Shown one piece after another: positions 25,937-33,862 of a stretch of 64,000 nucleotides of DNA. Below the pieces are notes generated by a model that was not told where the DNA came from, searched no databases, and worked only from the letters and a program-made list of their open reading frames with translations. The stretch is from Actinoplanes sp. N902-109. GTDB lineage: Bacteria; Actinomycetota; Actinomycetes; Mycobacteriales; Micromonosporaceae. A program made the position numbers and the translations under genes. The stretch lies in assembly GCF_000389965.1 (NCBI RefSeq), contig NC_021191.1, forward strand, positions 3,659,501 through 3,723,500, given 5' to 3'. Every line of letters starts with the position of its first letter. The first letter of the stretch is position 1.

Positions 25937-26791
25937 ATGGGTGGGGTAGCTGTCGTGACCGGCGCGTCCTCGGGGATCGGCGCTGCCACCAGCCGGTTGT
26001 TGCACGAGCGGGGCTTCCGGGTCTACGCGGTGGGACGCCGGGTGGAGCGGATGGCGCCGCTGGCCGCGCTCGGCGTGGCGACAGTCCGGGCCGATGTCAC
26101 TGTGGACGCCGATCTGGTGGCGCTGGTCGATCGGGTGCTCGGGGAGACGCAGCGCATCGATGTGCTGGTCAACAACGCCGGGTACGGGTCGTTCGGGGCG
26201 CTGGAGGACGTCCCGCCGGTCGAGGCCAGGCGGCAGTTCGAGGTCAACGTGTTCGCCGCGGCGCGGTTGTGCCAGCTGGTGCTGCCTCAGCTGCGGGCGC
26301 AGGGCAGCGGGCGGATCATCAACGTCTCGTCGGTCGGCGCCCGGATGTACCAGCCGCTGGGCGCCTGGTACCACGCGACGAAGTACGCGCTGGAGGGGCT
26401 CAGCGACTGCCTGCGCGTCGAGGTCGGCCCGCTGGGCATCGACGTCGTGCTGATCGAACCCGGAGCGATCGGCACCGAGTTCGGCGGGGTGGCCGGGGAG
26501 CAGCTGCTCAGCGTCTCCGGCGACGGTGCCTATGCGGGTTATGCGCGGCGTTACGCGGTGGCTTTGACCTCAGGGGACACCGCGGGCATCTCGCCGCCCT
26601 CGGTGGTCGCCCGGGCGATCGTGCGGGCCGCGACGGTGCGGCGGCCCCGGGCCCGGTACGCGGTCGGGCGCGGTGCGAGAGCGGCGCTGGCCGCGCGCTG
26701 GTTGCTGCCGGACCGCGCGTACGACCGGCTGGTGACGGGGTTGTTCTCGGCGGTGGCCGCTGCTGCCGCCCGGCGGGCGGGACGCTCATGA
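25937..26791 (+). CDS. SDR family oxidoreductase
   Basis: A 284-residue classical SDR with TGASSGIG (~9-16), NNAG (~79-82), catalytic Ser in NVSSVGA and Tyr/Lys in YHATK (~151-155). GGAGGGGGCA precedes the ATG. The C-terminal ~60 residues extend beyond the core, as in retinol/steroid-type SDRs that act on lipophilic substrates. Its stop overlaps the start of the next gene (ATGA), which encodes a steroid-reductase-like membrane protein, so the pair may process one lipid or sterol-like substrate. Confidence 0.88.
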   Translation: MGGVAVVTGASSGIGAATSRLLHERGFRVYAVGRRVERMAPLAALGVATVRADVTVDADLVALVDRVLGETQRIDVLVNNAGYGSFGALEDVPPVEARRQFEVNVFAAARLCQLVLPQLRAQGSGRIINVSSVGARMYQPLGAWYHATKYALEGLSDCLRVEVGPLGIDVVLIEPGAIGTEFGGVAGEQLLSVSGDGAYAGYARRYAVALTSGDTAGISPPSVVARAIVRAATVRRPRARYAVGRGARAALAARWLLPDRAYDRLVTGLFSAVAAAAARRAGRS

Positions 26792-27534
26792 CGTGGTATC
26801 GCGCGCTGGTCACCGCGGAGATCGTGCTGGCTGTGATCACGTTCGCCGCGCTGCGGTTCACGACGGCGCCGTACGGCCGGCATGCGCGTGACGGGTGGGG
26901 TGTCACGGTGCCGGCGCGGGCCGGCTGGCTGGTCATGGAGAGCGTCTCGCCGCTGGTGTTCGCGGCCGTGTTCTGGGCCGGGCCGCGGCGGGCCGACGGG
27001 GTGGCGCTGCTGCTGTTCGGGATGTGGCAGACCCACTACGTCTACCGTGCTTTCTGGTTTCCGTTGCTGCTGCGGGGCGGGAAGCGGATGCCGCTCGCGG
27101 TGGTGCTGCTCGCCATCGGGTTCAACGTGCTCAACGCCGGGGTCAATGCGTACTGGGTCGGCCGGCTCGGCCGGTATCCCGGCAGCTGGCCGGCCGATCC
27201 GCGGTTCCTGATCGGCGCGGTGCTGTTCGCCGGTGGTCTGGCGACGCATGTGTGGGCCGACCGGAAACTGCGCGGGCTGCGCACGACGACCGGCAGCGGC
27301 TACCGGATCCCGTACGGCGGTCTGTACCGCTGGGTGTCCTGCCCGAACTACCTCGGCGAGATGGTGCAGTGGGCCGGCTGGGCGCTGGCCACGTGGTCGC
27401 CGGCGGGGCTGGCGTTCGCCCTGTACACGGTGGCGAACCTGGCACCCCGGGCGATCGACCACCACGCCTGGTACCACCGGTGCTTCCCGGAGTACCCGGC
27501 GCGGCGGCGCGCGCTGGTGCCGTACGTCATCTGA
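26788..27534 (+). CDS. Membrane protein of the steroid 5-alpha-reductase / isoprenylcysteine methyltransferase-like superfamily
   Basis: A 248-residue polytopic protein with about six hydrophobic helices. The C-terminal signature GYRIPYGGLYRWVSCPNYLG, followed by a conserved stretch to the C-terminal YHRCFPEYPARRRALVPYVI, matches the 3-oxo-5-alpha-steroid 4-dehydrogenase (DUF1295-like) family, including its NADPH-binding asparagine/tyrosine residues. It is coupled by an ATGA overlap to the upstream SDR. The physiological substrate in actinomycetes is not known; reduction of a conjugated enone in a lipid is the natural guess. Confidence 0.85.
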   Translation: MTWYRALVTAEIVLAVITFAALRFTTAPYGRHARDGWGVTVPARAGWLVMESVSPLVFAAVFWAGPRRADGVALLLFGMWQTHYVYRAFWFPLLLRGGKRMPLAVVLLAIGFNVLNAGVNAYWVGRLGRYPGSWPADPRFLIGAVLFAGGLATHVWADRKLRGLRTTTGSGYRIPYGGLYRWVSCPNYLGEMVQWAGWALATWSPAGLAFALYTVANLAPRAIDHHAWYHRCFPEYPARRRALVPYVI

Positions 27535-27543
27535 CGGGGTTGA

Positions 27544-28104
27544 TCAGGTCCCGATGCCGCGCCGGCGGGGGAAGCTGAGGAAGACCGTCTCGTGCGGGCC
27601 CTGCAGGTGCACGTCGAACGCCAGGCCGGTGGCGTCGCGGGTGGTGAGCAGGGTGGTGCGGCGTTCCGGTGGGAGCGCGGCGAGCAGCGGGTCGGTGCCT
27701 GCTTCGTCGGCCCCGGGCAGGTACGCGCGGGTGAAGAGGCGGTCGAGCAGGCCGCGGGCGAAGACGGTGAACGCGAAGAAGGCCGGCCGGCCGGGTCCGG
27801 TGGGTCCGGGTTCGACGGTGGTGAACGAGTAGTGACCGTCGACGGTGGTGGCGGTGCGGCCGAAGCCGGTGAAGGTCCAGCCGTCGCGGCGCAGGGAGCC
27901 GGGCTGCTGCACGACGGTGCCGTCCGGGCCGGCCTGCCAGAGTTCGAGCATCGCGTCGGGCACCGGCACGCCGTCGCCGTCGAGGACGCGGCCGTGCAGC
28001 CGGATGGCGCCGGCCCGGCCGGGGGGCACCAGCTCGTTGCCGCCGTCGTAGGGCAGGCCCAGGTGGAAGAACGGGCCGACGGTCTGCCCCGGTGCTGCTC
28101 TCAC
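27544..28104 (-). CDS. pcaG: Protocatechuate 3,4-dioxygenase alpha subunit
   Basis: A 186-residue intradiol dioxygenase subunit that pairs with PcaH to cleave protocatechuate to 3-carboxy-cis,cis-muconate. It shows TVGPFFHLGL at the N terminus, the intradiol signature region LHGRVLDGDGVPVPDAMLEL, and lacks the iron-ligand tyrosines and histidines held by the beta subunit. Its GTG at 28104 overlaps the pcaH stop (GTGA), giving coupled 1:1 synthesis. The frame open further upstream belongs to shadows. Length and order (pcaH then pcaG) are standard. Confidence 0.95.
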   Translation of the reverse strand: MRAAPGQTVGPFFHLGLPYDGGNELVPPGRAGAIRLHGRVLDGDGVPVPDAMLELWQAGPDGTVVQQPGSLRRDGWTFTGFGRTATTVDGHYSFTTVEPGPTGPGRPAFFAFTVFARGLLDRLFTRAYLPGADEAGTDPLLAALPPERRTTLLTTRDATGLAFDVHLQGPHETVFLSFPRRRGIGT

Positions 28105-28841
28105 GCGGGCTCCTCGGGGTCGAGCGGGGTGCGGTGGCTTCCGGTCAGCACGATGTCCCAGCGGTAGCCGAGGGCGAACTCCGGGGTGGTCAGCTCGTGG
28201 TCGTACCGCGCGACGAGCAGCTCGCGGGCCTGGGGGTCGGTGATCGACTGGAAGATCGGGTCGAGCGCGAAGAGCGGGTCGCCGGGGAAGTACATCTGGG
28301 TGACCAGCCGCTGGGTGAAGTCGGTGCCGAACAGCGAGAAGTGGATGTGCGCCGGGCGCCAGGCGTTGAGGTGGTTGCGCCACGGGTAGGCGCCGGGCTG
28401 GATGGTGGTGAAACGGTACCGGCCGTCGGCGTCGGTGAGGCAGCGGCCCTGACCGGTGAAGTGGGGGTCGAGCGGGGCCGGGTGCTGGTCGCGCGGGTGG
28501 GCGTAGCGGCCGGCGGCGTTGGCCTGCCAGATCTCGACCAGCTGGTGCGGCACCGGGCGGCCGTCGCCGTCGAGCACCCGGCCGGCGACCACGATCCGGC
28601 TGCCGAGCGGTTCGCCGGGGTGCTGGATGGTCAGGTCGGCCTCGGCGTCGTCGACGTCGGCGTGCCCGAAGCAGGGCGCCCACAGCTCGACACCCTCGGG
28701 GTCCACCGGCTGCAGCGCCTTGGTGGGATGCCGCAGGATGCTGCTGCGATAGGGCGGGTAGTCGAGCCGGGGCTGCTGGCCGGGCAGCTCGCCGGTGGCC
28801 CCGGCCTGGATCTCGCGGGTGATGTCCGCCTGGGTGGTCAC
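28101..28841 (-). CDS. pcaH: Protocatechuate 3,4-dioxygenase beta subunit (iron-binding)
   Basis: A 246-residue catalytic subunit. The non-haem iron ligands are visible: first Tyr in AAGRYAHP, second Tyr in GAYPWRN and the two His in RPAHIHFSLFG. The GTG at 28841 gives the normal length; longer frames run through the regulatory repeats. It opens the pcaHG unit and diverges from an IclR gene across a 118-bp region containing an iterated operator, so expression is expected to respond to protocatechuate or 4-hydroxybenzoate. Confidence 0.95.
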   Translation of the reverse strand: MTTQADITREIQAGATGELPGQQPRLDYPPYRSSILRHPTKALQPVDPEGVELWAPCFGHADVDDAEADLTIQHPGEPLGSRIVVAGRVLDGDGRPVPHQLVEIWQANAAGRYAHPRDQHPAPLDPHFTGQGRCLTDADGRYRFTTIQPGAYPWRNHLNAWRPAHIHFSLFGTDFTQRLVTQMYFPGDPLFALDPIFQSITDPQARELLVARYDHELTTPEFALGYRWDIVLTGSHRTPLDPEEPA

Positions 28842-28884
28842 GCCCCGACGGTAGGCCCGGACAGCACGCGGGCGCGATACTGGG

Positions 28885-28952
28885 CTTCCGTTGAACGGAA
28901 GCTTGCACTGAGCGGAAGCTTGCACTGAGCGGAAGCTTGCACTGGACGGAAG
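28885..28952. promoter_or_regulatory. IclR-type operator: one palindrome plus 17-bp direct repeats
   Basis: CTTCCGTT (28885-28892) and AACGGAAG (28894-28901) form a perfect 8-1-8 palindrome. The half-site then repeats as AGCGGAAG at 28911 and 28928 and GACGGAAG at 28945, all in a 17-bp period. The three full units AACGGAAGCTTGCACTG / AGCGGAAGCTTGCACTG are nearly identical. A palindrome with added direct half-sites is the arrangement known for the IclR regulators PcaU/PobR of aromatic catabolism. Confidence 0.85.
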
Positions 28953-28959
28953 GATGCTC

Positions 28960-29697
28960 ATGGCGGCGAGCGTCACGTCGCGGGCCCTGGACCTGCTCGG
29001 GGCGTTCGACACCGGGCACCGCAGGCTGTCGCTGAGCGAGCTGGCGCGGCGGGCCGGGCTGCCGCTGGCGACCGCGCACCGGCTGGTCGGGGAGCTGCAC
29101 CGCTGGGGTGCGCTGGAGCGGCTGGCCGGGGGCGACTACGTGATCGGCCGGCGGCTGTGGGATCTCGGGCTGCTCGCCCCGGTGCAGTCGGGGCTGCGGC
29201 AGATCGCCTCGCCGTTCCTCAACGACCTGTACGGCGCGACGCTGGCGACCGTCCATCTGGCGGTCCGCGACGGCCTCGAGGTGCTCTACATCGACCGGTT
29301 GATGGGGCACGTCTCGGTGCCGGTGGTGTCGGACATCGGGTCGCGGCTGCCGATGCACGCGACCGGGGTGGGCAAGGTGCTGCTGGCGTACGCCCCGGAG
29401 GAGGTGCGGACCGCGGTGCTCGGGCGGCTGACCCGGGTGACGCCGTACACGATCACCCAGCCGGCCCGGCTGCTGCAGCAGCTGCGGCGGGTGCAGGCCG
29501 AGGAGTACGCGACCACGGCCGAGGAGATGAGCCTCGGCGCCTGTTCGGTGGCCGTGCCGGTGCGGGTCGGCGGTGAGGTGACCGCCGCGCTCGGGCTGGT
29601 GGTGCCCGACCTGCGCCGCGAGCGGACCCGGCTGGTCTCGGCGCTGCAGGTCACGGCGCAGGGGATCGCCCGCTCGGCTTCCGCTCACCGGAAATGA
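28960..29697 (+). CDS. IclR family regulator of the pca/pob genes (PcaU/PobR-like)
   Basis: A 245-residue IclR protein: HTH at ~5-60 (LSELARRAGLPLATAHRLVG) and effector domain with the signature MHATGVGKVLLAYAPEE. Of two nearby ATGs I choose 28960, which has GGAAGG at a normal 6-nt distance; the ATG at 28954 sits directly on that motif. It lies between pcaHG (divergent) and pobA (40 bp downstream, same strand) and next to the iterated operator, so it very probably regulates both, with 4-hydroxybenzoate or protocatechuate as effector. Confidence 0.9.
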   Translation: MAASVTSRALDLLGAFDTGHRRLSLSELARRAGLPLATAHRLVGELHRWGALERLAGGDYVIGRRLWDLGLLAPVQSGLRQIASPFLNDLYGATLATVHLAVRDGLEVLYIDRLMGHVSVPVVSDIGSRLPMHATGVGKVLLAYAPEEVRTAVLGRLTRVTPYTITQPARLLQQLRRVQAEEYATTAEEMSLGACSVAVPVRVGGEVTAALGLVVPDLRRERTRLVSALQVTAQGIARSASAHRK

Positions 29698-29737
29698 CCC
29701 CTTGCGTCCCGGCTCGGGGGACGGGTTGGGTGGGGGC

Positions 29738-30895
29738 ATGCGCACCCAGGTCGCCATCATCGGCGCTGGCCCAGCCGGTCTGCTGCTCGCCCACCTGCTC
29801 GCCCGCGGCGGCGTCGACGCGGTCGTGCTGGAGACCCGTTCGCAGGAGTACGTCGCGTCGCGCATCCGCGCCGGGATCCTCGAACAGTCCAGCGTCGACC
29901 TGCTCACCGAGGCGGGACTGGGCGAGCGGCTGCACGCCGAGGGCCACGAGCACCGCGGGATCCACCTGCAGTGGCCGGGCGAGCGGCACCACCTCGACTT
30001 CGTCGGCCTGACCGGCCGCACGGTCTGGGTGTACGGCCAGACCGAGGTGCAGAAGGACCTGGTCGCGGCGGGTACGGCCGACGTCCGGTACGAGGTGACC
30101 GGCACCGCCCTGCACGACGTGGGGACCGACCACCCGTACGTGACCTACCGCGACCGCGACGGCACCGCGCAGCGCCTCGACGCGGAGGTGATCGCCGGGT
30201 GCGACGGGTCGTTCGGACCGAGCCGCACCGCGGTGCCGTCGCAGTTCTTCGAGAAGCTGTACCCGTACGCCTGGCTCGGGATCCTGGCGGATGTGGCGCC
30301 GTCGACCGACGAGCTGATCTATGCGTGGCACCCGAACGGCTTCGCCCTGCACTCGATGCGGTCGCCGGCGGTCAGCCGGCTCTATCTCCAGGTGCCGAAC
30401 GGGACGGACCCGGCGGACTGGCCGGACGACCGGATCTGGTCCGAGCTGGCGGTGCGGCTCGGGCACGGGCAGGACGGCTGGGAGCTGACGCCCGGGCCGG
30501 TGACCGACAAGAGCGTGCTGCCGATGCGCAGCTACGTGCAGACGCCGATGCGGCACGGGCGGCTCTTCCTCGCCGGGGACGCCGCGCACATCGTGCCGCC
30601 GACCGGTGCCAAGGGTCTGAACCTGGCCATCGCCGACGTGACGCTGCTGGGCCGGGCGCTGATCGCGTTGCTGCGTGAGGGCGACCACGGTCCGGCCGAC
30701 CGCTATTCGGACGTGGCACTGCGCCGGGTCTGGCGCTGCACGCACTTCTCGTGGTGGATGACGACGATGCTGCACACCAGTGGCGACGAGTTCGACGCCC
30801 AGCTGCAGCTCTCGCAGCTGAGGTGGGTCACGTCCTCCGTCGCCGGGGCGACCGGCCTGGCCGAGAACTACGCGGGCCTGCCGATCGGCTTCTGA
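29738..30895 (+). CDS. pobA: 4-hydroxybenzoate 3-monooxygenase
   Basis: A 385-residue FAD monooxygenase that makes protocatechuate from 4-hydroxybenzoate with NAD(P)H and O2. It shows the GxGxxG dinucleotide motif IIGAGPAG (residues 7-14), the DG motif IAGCDGSFG (~153-161) and the GD motif FLAGDAAHIVPPTGAKGLNL (~277-296). The ATG at 29738 follows GGTGGGGGC and gives the normal family length. It follows the IclR regulator after 40 bp and supplies the substrate of PcaHG, so the block performs two consecutive steps. Later beta-ketoadipate genes (pcaB, pcaC, pcaD and so on) are not in the window. Confidence 0.94.
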   Translation: MRTQVAIIGAGPAGLLLAHLLARGGVDAVVLETRSQEYVASRIRAGILEQSSVDLLTEAGLGERLHAEGHEHRGIHLQWPGERHHLDFVGLTGRTVWVYGQTEVQKDLVAAGTADVRYEVTGTALHDVGTDHPYVTYRDRDGTAQRLDAEVIAGCDGSFGPSRTAVPSQFFEKLYPYAWLGILADVAPSTDELIYAWHPNGFALHSMRSPAVSRLYLQVPNGTDPADWPDDRIWSELAVRLGHGQDGWELTPGPVTDKSVLPMRSYVQTPMRHGRLFLAGDAAHIVPPTGAKGLNLAIADVTLLGRALIALLREGDHGPADRYSDVALRRVWRCTHFSWWMTTMLHTSGDEFDAQLQLSQLRWVTSSVAGATGLAENYAGLPIGF

Positions 30896-30899
30896 CCGC

Positions 30900-31460
30900 T
30901 CAGGCGGTGCGGCCGGCGACGAAGCCGCGAGCCAGGTCGTGGGTGTCGAGGCCGGCCGGGTCGCGGCCGCTCATGATCCAGAAGAAGGCCGGGCCGACGA
31001 GCTGGGCGGCGGCCCGCTCGGACGCCGGGCCGGGGCCGATCCGGTCGAGGACGGCACGGGCGCTGGCGCCGACCACGTCGTTGGCGGAGACGAGCTCGCG
31101 CACCGCGGGATCGTGCTCGGCGGCGCCCAGCAGGGTGCGGTAGGCGGCCCCGGCGGGGGAGTGCGCCAGGAACCGTACGAGGGCGTCGAGGTAGGCGGTG
31201 ATCTCCGCGAGGGGCGTGGCGGCCGGCGGGACGGCGAGTTCCTCCTGGGCGTCGGCCACGCTGGCTTCGAGCAGGATCTCGGCCTTGGTGGACCACCAGC
31301 GGTAGACCGTCTGCCGGCCCACCCCCGCCCGCTCGGCGATGCCCTTCATGGTCAGGGCCGCGTAGCCGACCTCCAGCAGCAGGTCGTCGACGGCGTGCAG
31401 GACTGCCTCGCGGGCTTGTTCACTGCGCGGGCGGCCGCCGCGGCCCTTCGCCTCGATCAT
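30900..31460 (-). CDS. TetR family repressor, divergent from an MFS exporter
   Basis: A 186-residue regulator with HTH at ~20-65 (TMKGIAERAGVGRQTVYRWW followed by STKAEIL, the common AcrR-like signature) and a TetR_C-like domain. Its ATG at 31460 is 13 bp from the palindrome CGAGACA-GGT-TGTCTCG, and the MFS gene diverges, the standard arrangement for drug-inducible efflux. It converges with pobA with only 4 bp between stops. Ligand unknown. Confidence 0.88.
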   Translation of the reverse strand: MIEAKGRGGRPRSEQAREAVLHAVDDLLLEVGYAALTMKGIAERAGVGRQTVYRWWSTKAEILLEASVADAQEELAVPPAATPLAEITAYLDALVRFLAHSPAGAAYRTLLGAAEHDPAVRELVSANDVVGASARAVLDRIGPGPASERAAAQLVGPAFFWIMSGRDPAGLDTHDLARGFVAGRTA

Positions 31461-31473
31461 GCCGTCAGTTTAG

Positions 31474-31490
31474 CGAGACAGGTTGTCTCG
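31474..31490. promoter_or_regulatory. TetR operator (CGAGACA-GGT-TGTCTCG) with extra half-sites
   Basis: A perfect 7-3-7 palindrome between the TetR and MFS starts. The half-site CGAGACA recurs at 31512-31518 and 31545-31551, the latter touching the MFS start codon, so secondary contacts on the MFS promoter are possible. Confidence 0.78.
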
Positions 31491-31549
31491 GAACGATCGT
31501 GACCCAGGTAACGAGACACAGTGACCCGTTACTGCTACAGTTTCGAGAC

Positions 31550-33067
31550 ATGATGCACCGAAACTTGTCCCTCGCCGGTCCGCCCGCAACGTCCGCCGCG
31601 CGGCGCCCGGGCCTGGCCCTGCTCAGCATCAGCGGCTGCACGCTGCTGGTGGTCGGTCTGGTCGCGGCCGTCAACCTCGCCGTGCCGATGCTGTCGGCGA
31701 GCAGCCTGCATCCGGGCGCGTCCGCCCTGCTGTGGATCGTCGACGCCTACGTCGTCGTGTTCGCCTGCCTGGTCATCCCGGGTGGCGCGGCAGGCGACCG
31801 GTACGGCCGCAAAGGTGCCCTGATCGCCGGTCTGCTCGCGGTCGCGGCAGGCGCGATCGTCTGCGCGGCCGCGCCGAGCGTCGCGGTCCTGCTGACCGGC
31901 CGCATCCTCACCGGAGTGGGCGCGGCGCTGGTGCTGCCCAACTGCGTCGGCGTCCTGGTGCACGCCACCCCGCCCGAGCGGCGCGGCCGGGCCCTGGCGG
32001 TGTGGGGCACGGTGTCCGGCCTCGGCGGCCCGGTCGGCAACCTCGGCGGCGGCGCGATCCTGACCGGCGGCTCCTGGCGCACCCTGTTCTGGGTGGTCGT
32101 GCCGATCGCGGTGAGCTGCGCGGCCTGGGCCGGGTACGCCGTCCCCCGCAGCGACCGCCGCACCCGGCCCCTCGACCCGGCCGGCTCACTGCTGTTCGCC
32201 GCGACGGTCGTGGCGCTGCTGACCGGCGTCGTCGAGGGTCCGGAACGCGGCTGGGCCAGCCCCGTGGTGCTGGTGGCGTTCGCCCTGAGCGTCGTGCTCG
32301 GCGCTGCCTGGACGGGCGTGGGCCTGCGGTCGGTGCACCCGCTGCTCGATCCCCGGCTGTTCGGCATCCCGGCGCTCAGCGGCGCCGCACTCGGCATGAT
32401 GGTGACGTTCTTCGGCAGCTTCGGGCTGTTCTTCCTCAACGCCTCGCTGCTGCAGTACGGCCGCGGCTGGTCGGTGCTGCAGGCCGGGCTCGGCACCCTG
32501 CCCCTGGCCGTCCCGCTGCTGATCGGTTCGCGGCTGGTGCCCCGGCTGGTCCGTCGCGCCGGCATCCCGCTCACCCTGACCGCCGCGTTCCTCACCATCA
32601 GCGCCGGCCTGGCGGGCCTGTCCGGCGCCGTCCGGGCACCCTTCCTGCCGTACGCCATCTGGTCCGGCGTGATCGGCACCGGTTTCGCCCTGGCGCTGCC
32701 CACGCTCACCGCCGACCTCACCGCGGCACTGCCGGCCGAGCAGGCGGGCGTGGCCGGTGGCTTGCAGTCGGCCACCCGCGAACTGGGCAGCGCCCTCGGC
32801 GTGGCCGTGGTGGGGACGGTGCTCACCTCGGCGTTCACCGCGCACCTGCCTGCGGTGCTGCGGCAGGGGGAGCCGGTGCCGCGTACCGTTGCCGCCGCTC
32901 TCGCCGCGGCACCCGCCGAGCATGCCGCGATCGTCGCTTCCTTCGTGGCCGGCGCGCAGCTCGCCCTGCGGGTCGCGGCCGTGGTCACCGTCGTCGCGGG
33001 CGCGCTGGTCACCACCACCGCGGTCACCCTGCGCCGCCGCTCGGCCCGGCAGCAGCCCCGGCGCTGA
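31550..33067 (+). CDS. MFS drug transporter (DHA2/EmrB-QacA type)
   Basis: A membrane exporter of ~505 residues with about 14 hydrophobic helices. It carries motif A as GGAAGDRYGRKGAL (~75-88) and the DHA2 helix-5 motif GPVGNLGGGAIL (~150-161). I use the ATG at 31550 (ATG-ATG doublet). A GTG at 31499 would add 17 residues but overlaps the regulatory DNA, and no convincing ribosome site separates the choices. Regulation by the divergent TetR is likely. Substrates are probably lipophilic drugs or an endogenous metabolite. Confidence 0.88.
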   Translation: MMHRNLSLAGPPATSAARRPGLALLSISGCTLLVVGLVAAVNLAVPMLSASSLHPGASALLWIVDAYVVVFACLVIPGGAAGDRYGRKGALIAGLLAVAAGAIVCAAAPSVAVLLTGRILTGVGAALVLPNCVGVLVHATPPERRGRALAVWGTVSGLGGPVGNLGGGAILTGGSWRTLFWVVVPIAVSCAAWAGYAVPRSDRRTRPLDPAGSLLFAATVVALLTGVVEGPERGWASPVVLVAFALSVVLGAAWTGVGLRSVHPLLDPRLFGIPALSGAALGMMVTFFGSFGLFFLNASLLQYGRGWSVLQAGLGTLPLAVPLLIGSRLVPRLVRRAGIPLTLTAAFLTISAGLAGLSGAVRAPFLPYAIWSGVIGTGFALALPTLTADLTAALPAEQAGVAGGLQSATRELGSALGVAVVGTVLTSAFTAHLPAVLRQGEPVPRTVAAALAAAPAEHAAIVASFVAGAQLALRVAAVVTVVAGALVTTTAVTLRRRSARQQPRR

Positions 33068-33110
33068 CACCACGATCGGCCGACACCACGATCGGCCGAC
33101 ACCATGATGG
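33066..33110. repeat. Tandem 16-bp repeat between MFS and exported-protein genes
   Basis: GACACCACGATCGGCC occurs exactly at 33066-33081 and 33082-33097, with a partial third copy (GACACCATGAT) at 33098. The first copy starts within the MFS stop codon. It lies ~80 bp upstream of the next start and might be a regulator-binding array or simple slippage. Confidence 0.75.
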
Positions 33111-33189
33111 GGTGGCACCCCGGCCGTTCCGCCGATGGGGGAACGCGGTCATCCACCATAGTTTGAAGGCCGGCCCCGGGAGGTTTCTC

Positions 33190-33708
33190 ATGCGTCGACC
33201 GGTTGTTGCCGTCCTGGCGGGCGGCCTGCTCACGCTCGTCGTCGCGGCGCCCGCGCGGGCCGCCGCCCCGCAGGGCCCGGGCTGGGTCCGCGAGGTCACG
33301 CCGCCGTTCGACTTCCCGGCCGGGGTGCCGTGCGACTTCCCGGTGCACGGCGACCCGGTCGTGGACGCGGTCTACTACAAGACCCTGACCGTCAAGCCGG
33401 ACGGCACGCCGCGCACCCAGGCCGCCGTCGGGCCGCTGGTCTATCGGGTCACCAACGTGTCGAACGGCAGGAGGACCCTGGGCGACGCCGGCTCCAGCGC
33501 CCTGCTCAGCTATCACGACGACGGCTCGCAGACGTGGCTGCTGCACGGCCCGCTGCTGCTGCGCTTCCGCGAGGGCAACGGCAACCTGCCGCGAGGTCTC
33601 TACAATGTCGACGGCACGGCCTGGCGTCTCGACATCAGCGCCACGGGGCGGCTTACCGTCTCCGGCGGCTACCGCATCACCAAGGACGTCTGCGCCACCC
33701 TCAGCTGA
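33190..33708 (+). CDS. Exported protein of unknown function (172 aa), intact paralogue of a remnant at 24737
   Basis: GGGAGG precedes the ATG at 33190. A signal peptide (1-25, ending APARAAA) leads to a single ~145-residue domain with two visible cysteines (GVPCDFPVHG and KDVCATLS). Likely beta strands alternate with conserved turns such as GNGNLPRGLYNVDG. I do not recognise a named family. A related but 5'-truncated copy sits next to the DUF3152 gene, so this small extracellular domain has been duplicated in the genome. Confidence 0.8.
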   Translation: MRRPVVAVLAGGLLTLVVAAPARAAAPQGPGWVREVTPPFDFPAGVPCDFPVHGDPVVDAVYYKTLTVKPDGTPRTQAAVGPLVYRVTNVSNGRRTLGDAGSSALLSYHDDGSQTWLLHGPLLLRFREGNGNLPRGLYNVDGTAWRLDISATGRLTVSGGYRITKDVCATLS

Positions 33709-33862
33709 GCGTGTCCGGGGTAGGGACAGCCCCCGTACGGTGCTGGGGTTAGCTGGAGGCCGGATCGGGTGGGCAGCCGGATCGAACGGCGGGCCGTGGC
33801 CACGCAGGATTGATCTTGCGCCGCTCAGCGGTGGTCATCCCCTGCTTTCCCGAAGGAATCCC

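Noticed and set aside
27544..30105. An 853-codon minus-strand frame running through pcaG, pcaH and the IclR gene
   Set aside because: Only the last 186 codons (pcaG) are real; upstream it is out of frame with pcaH and antisense to the IclR and pobA genes.
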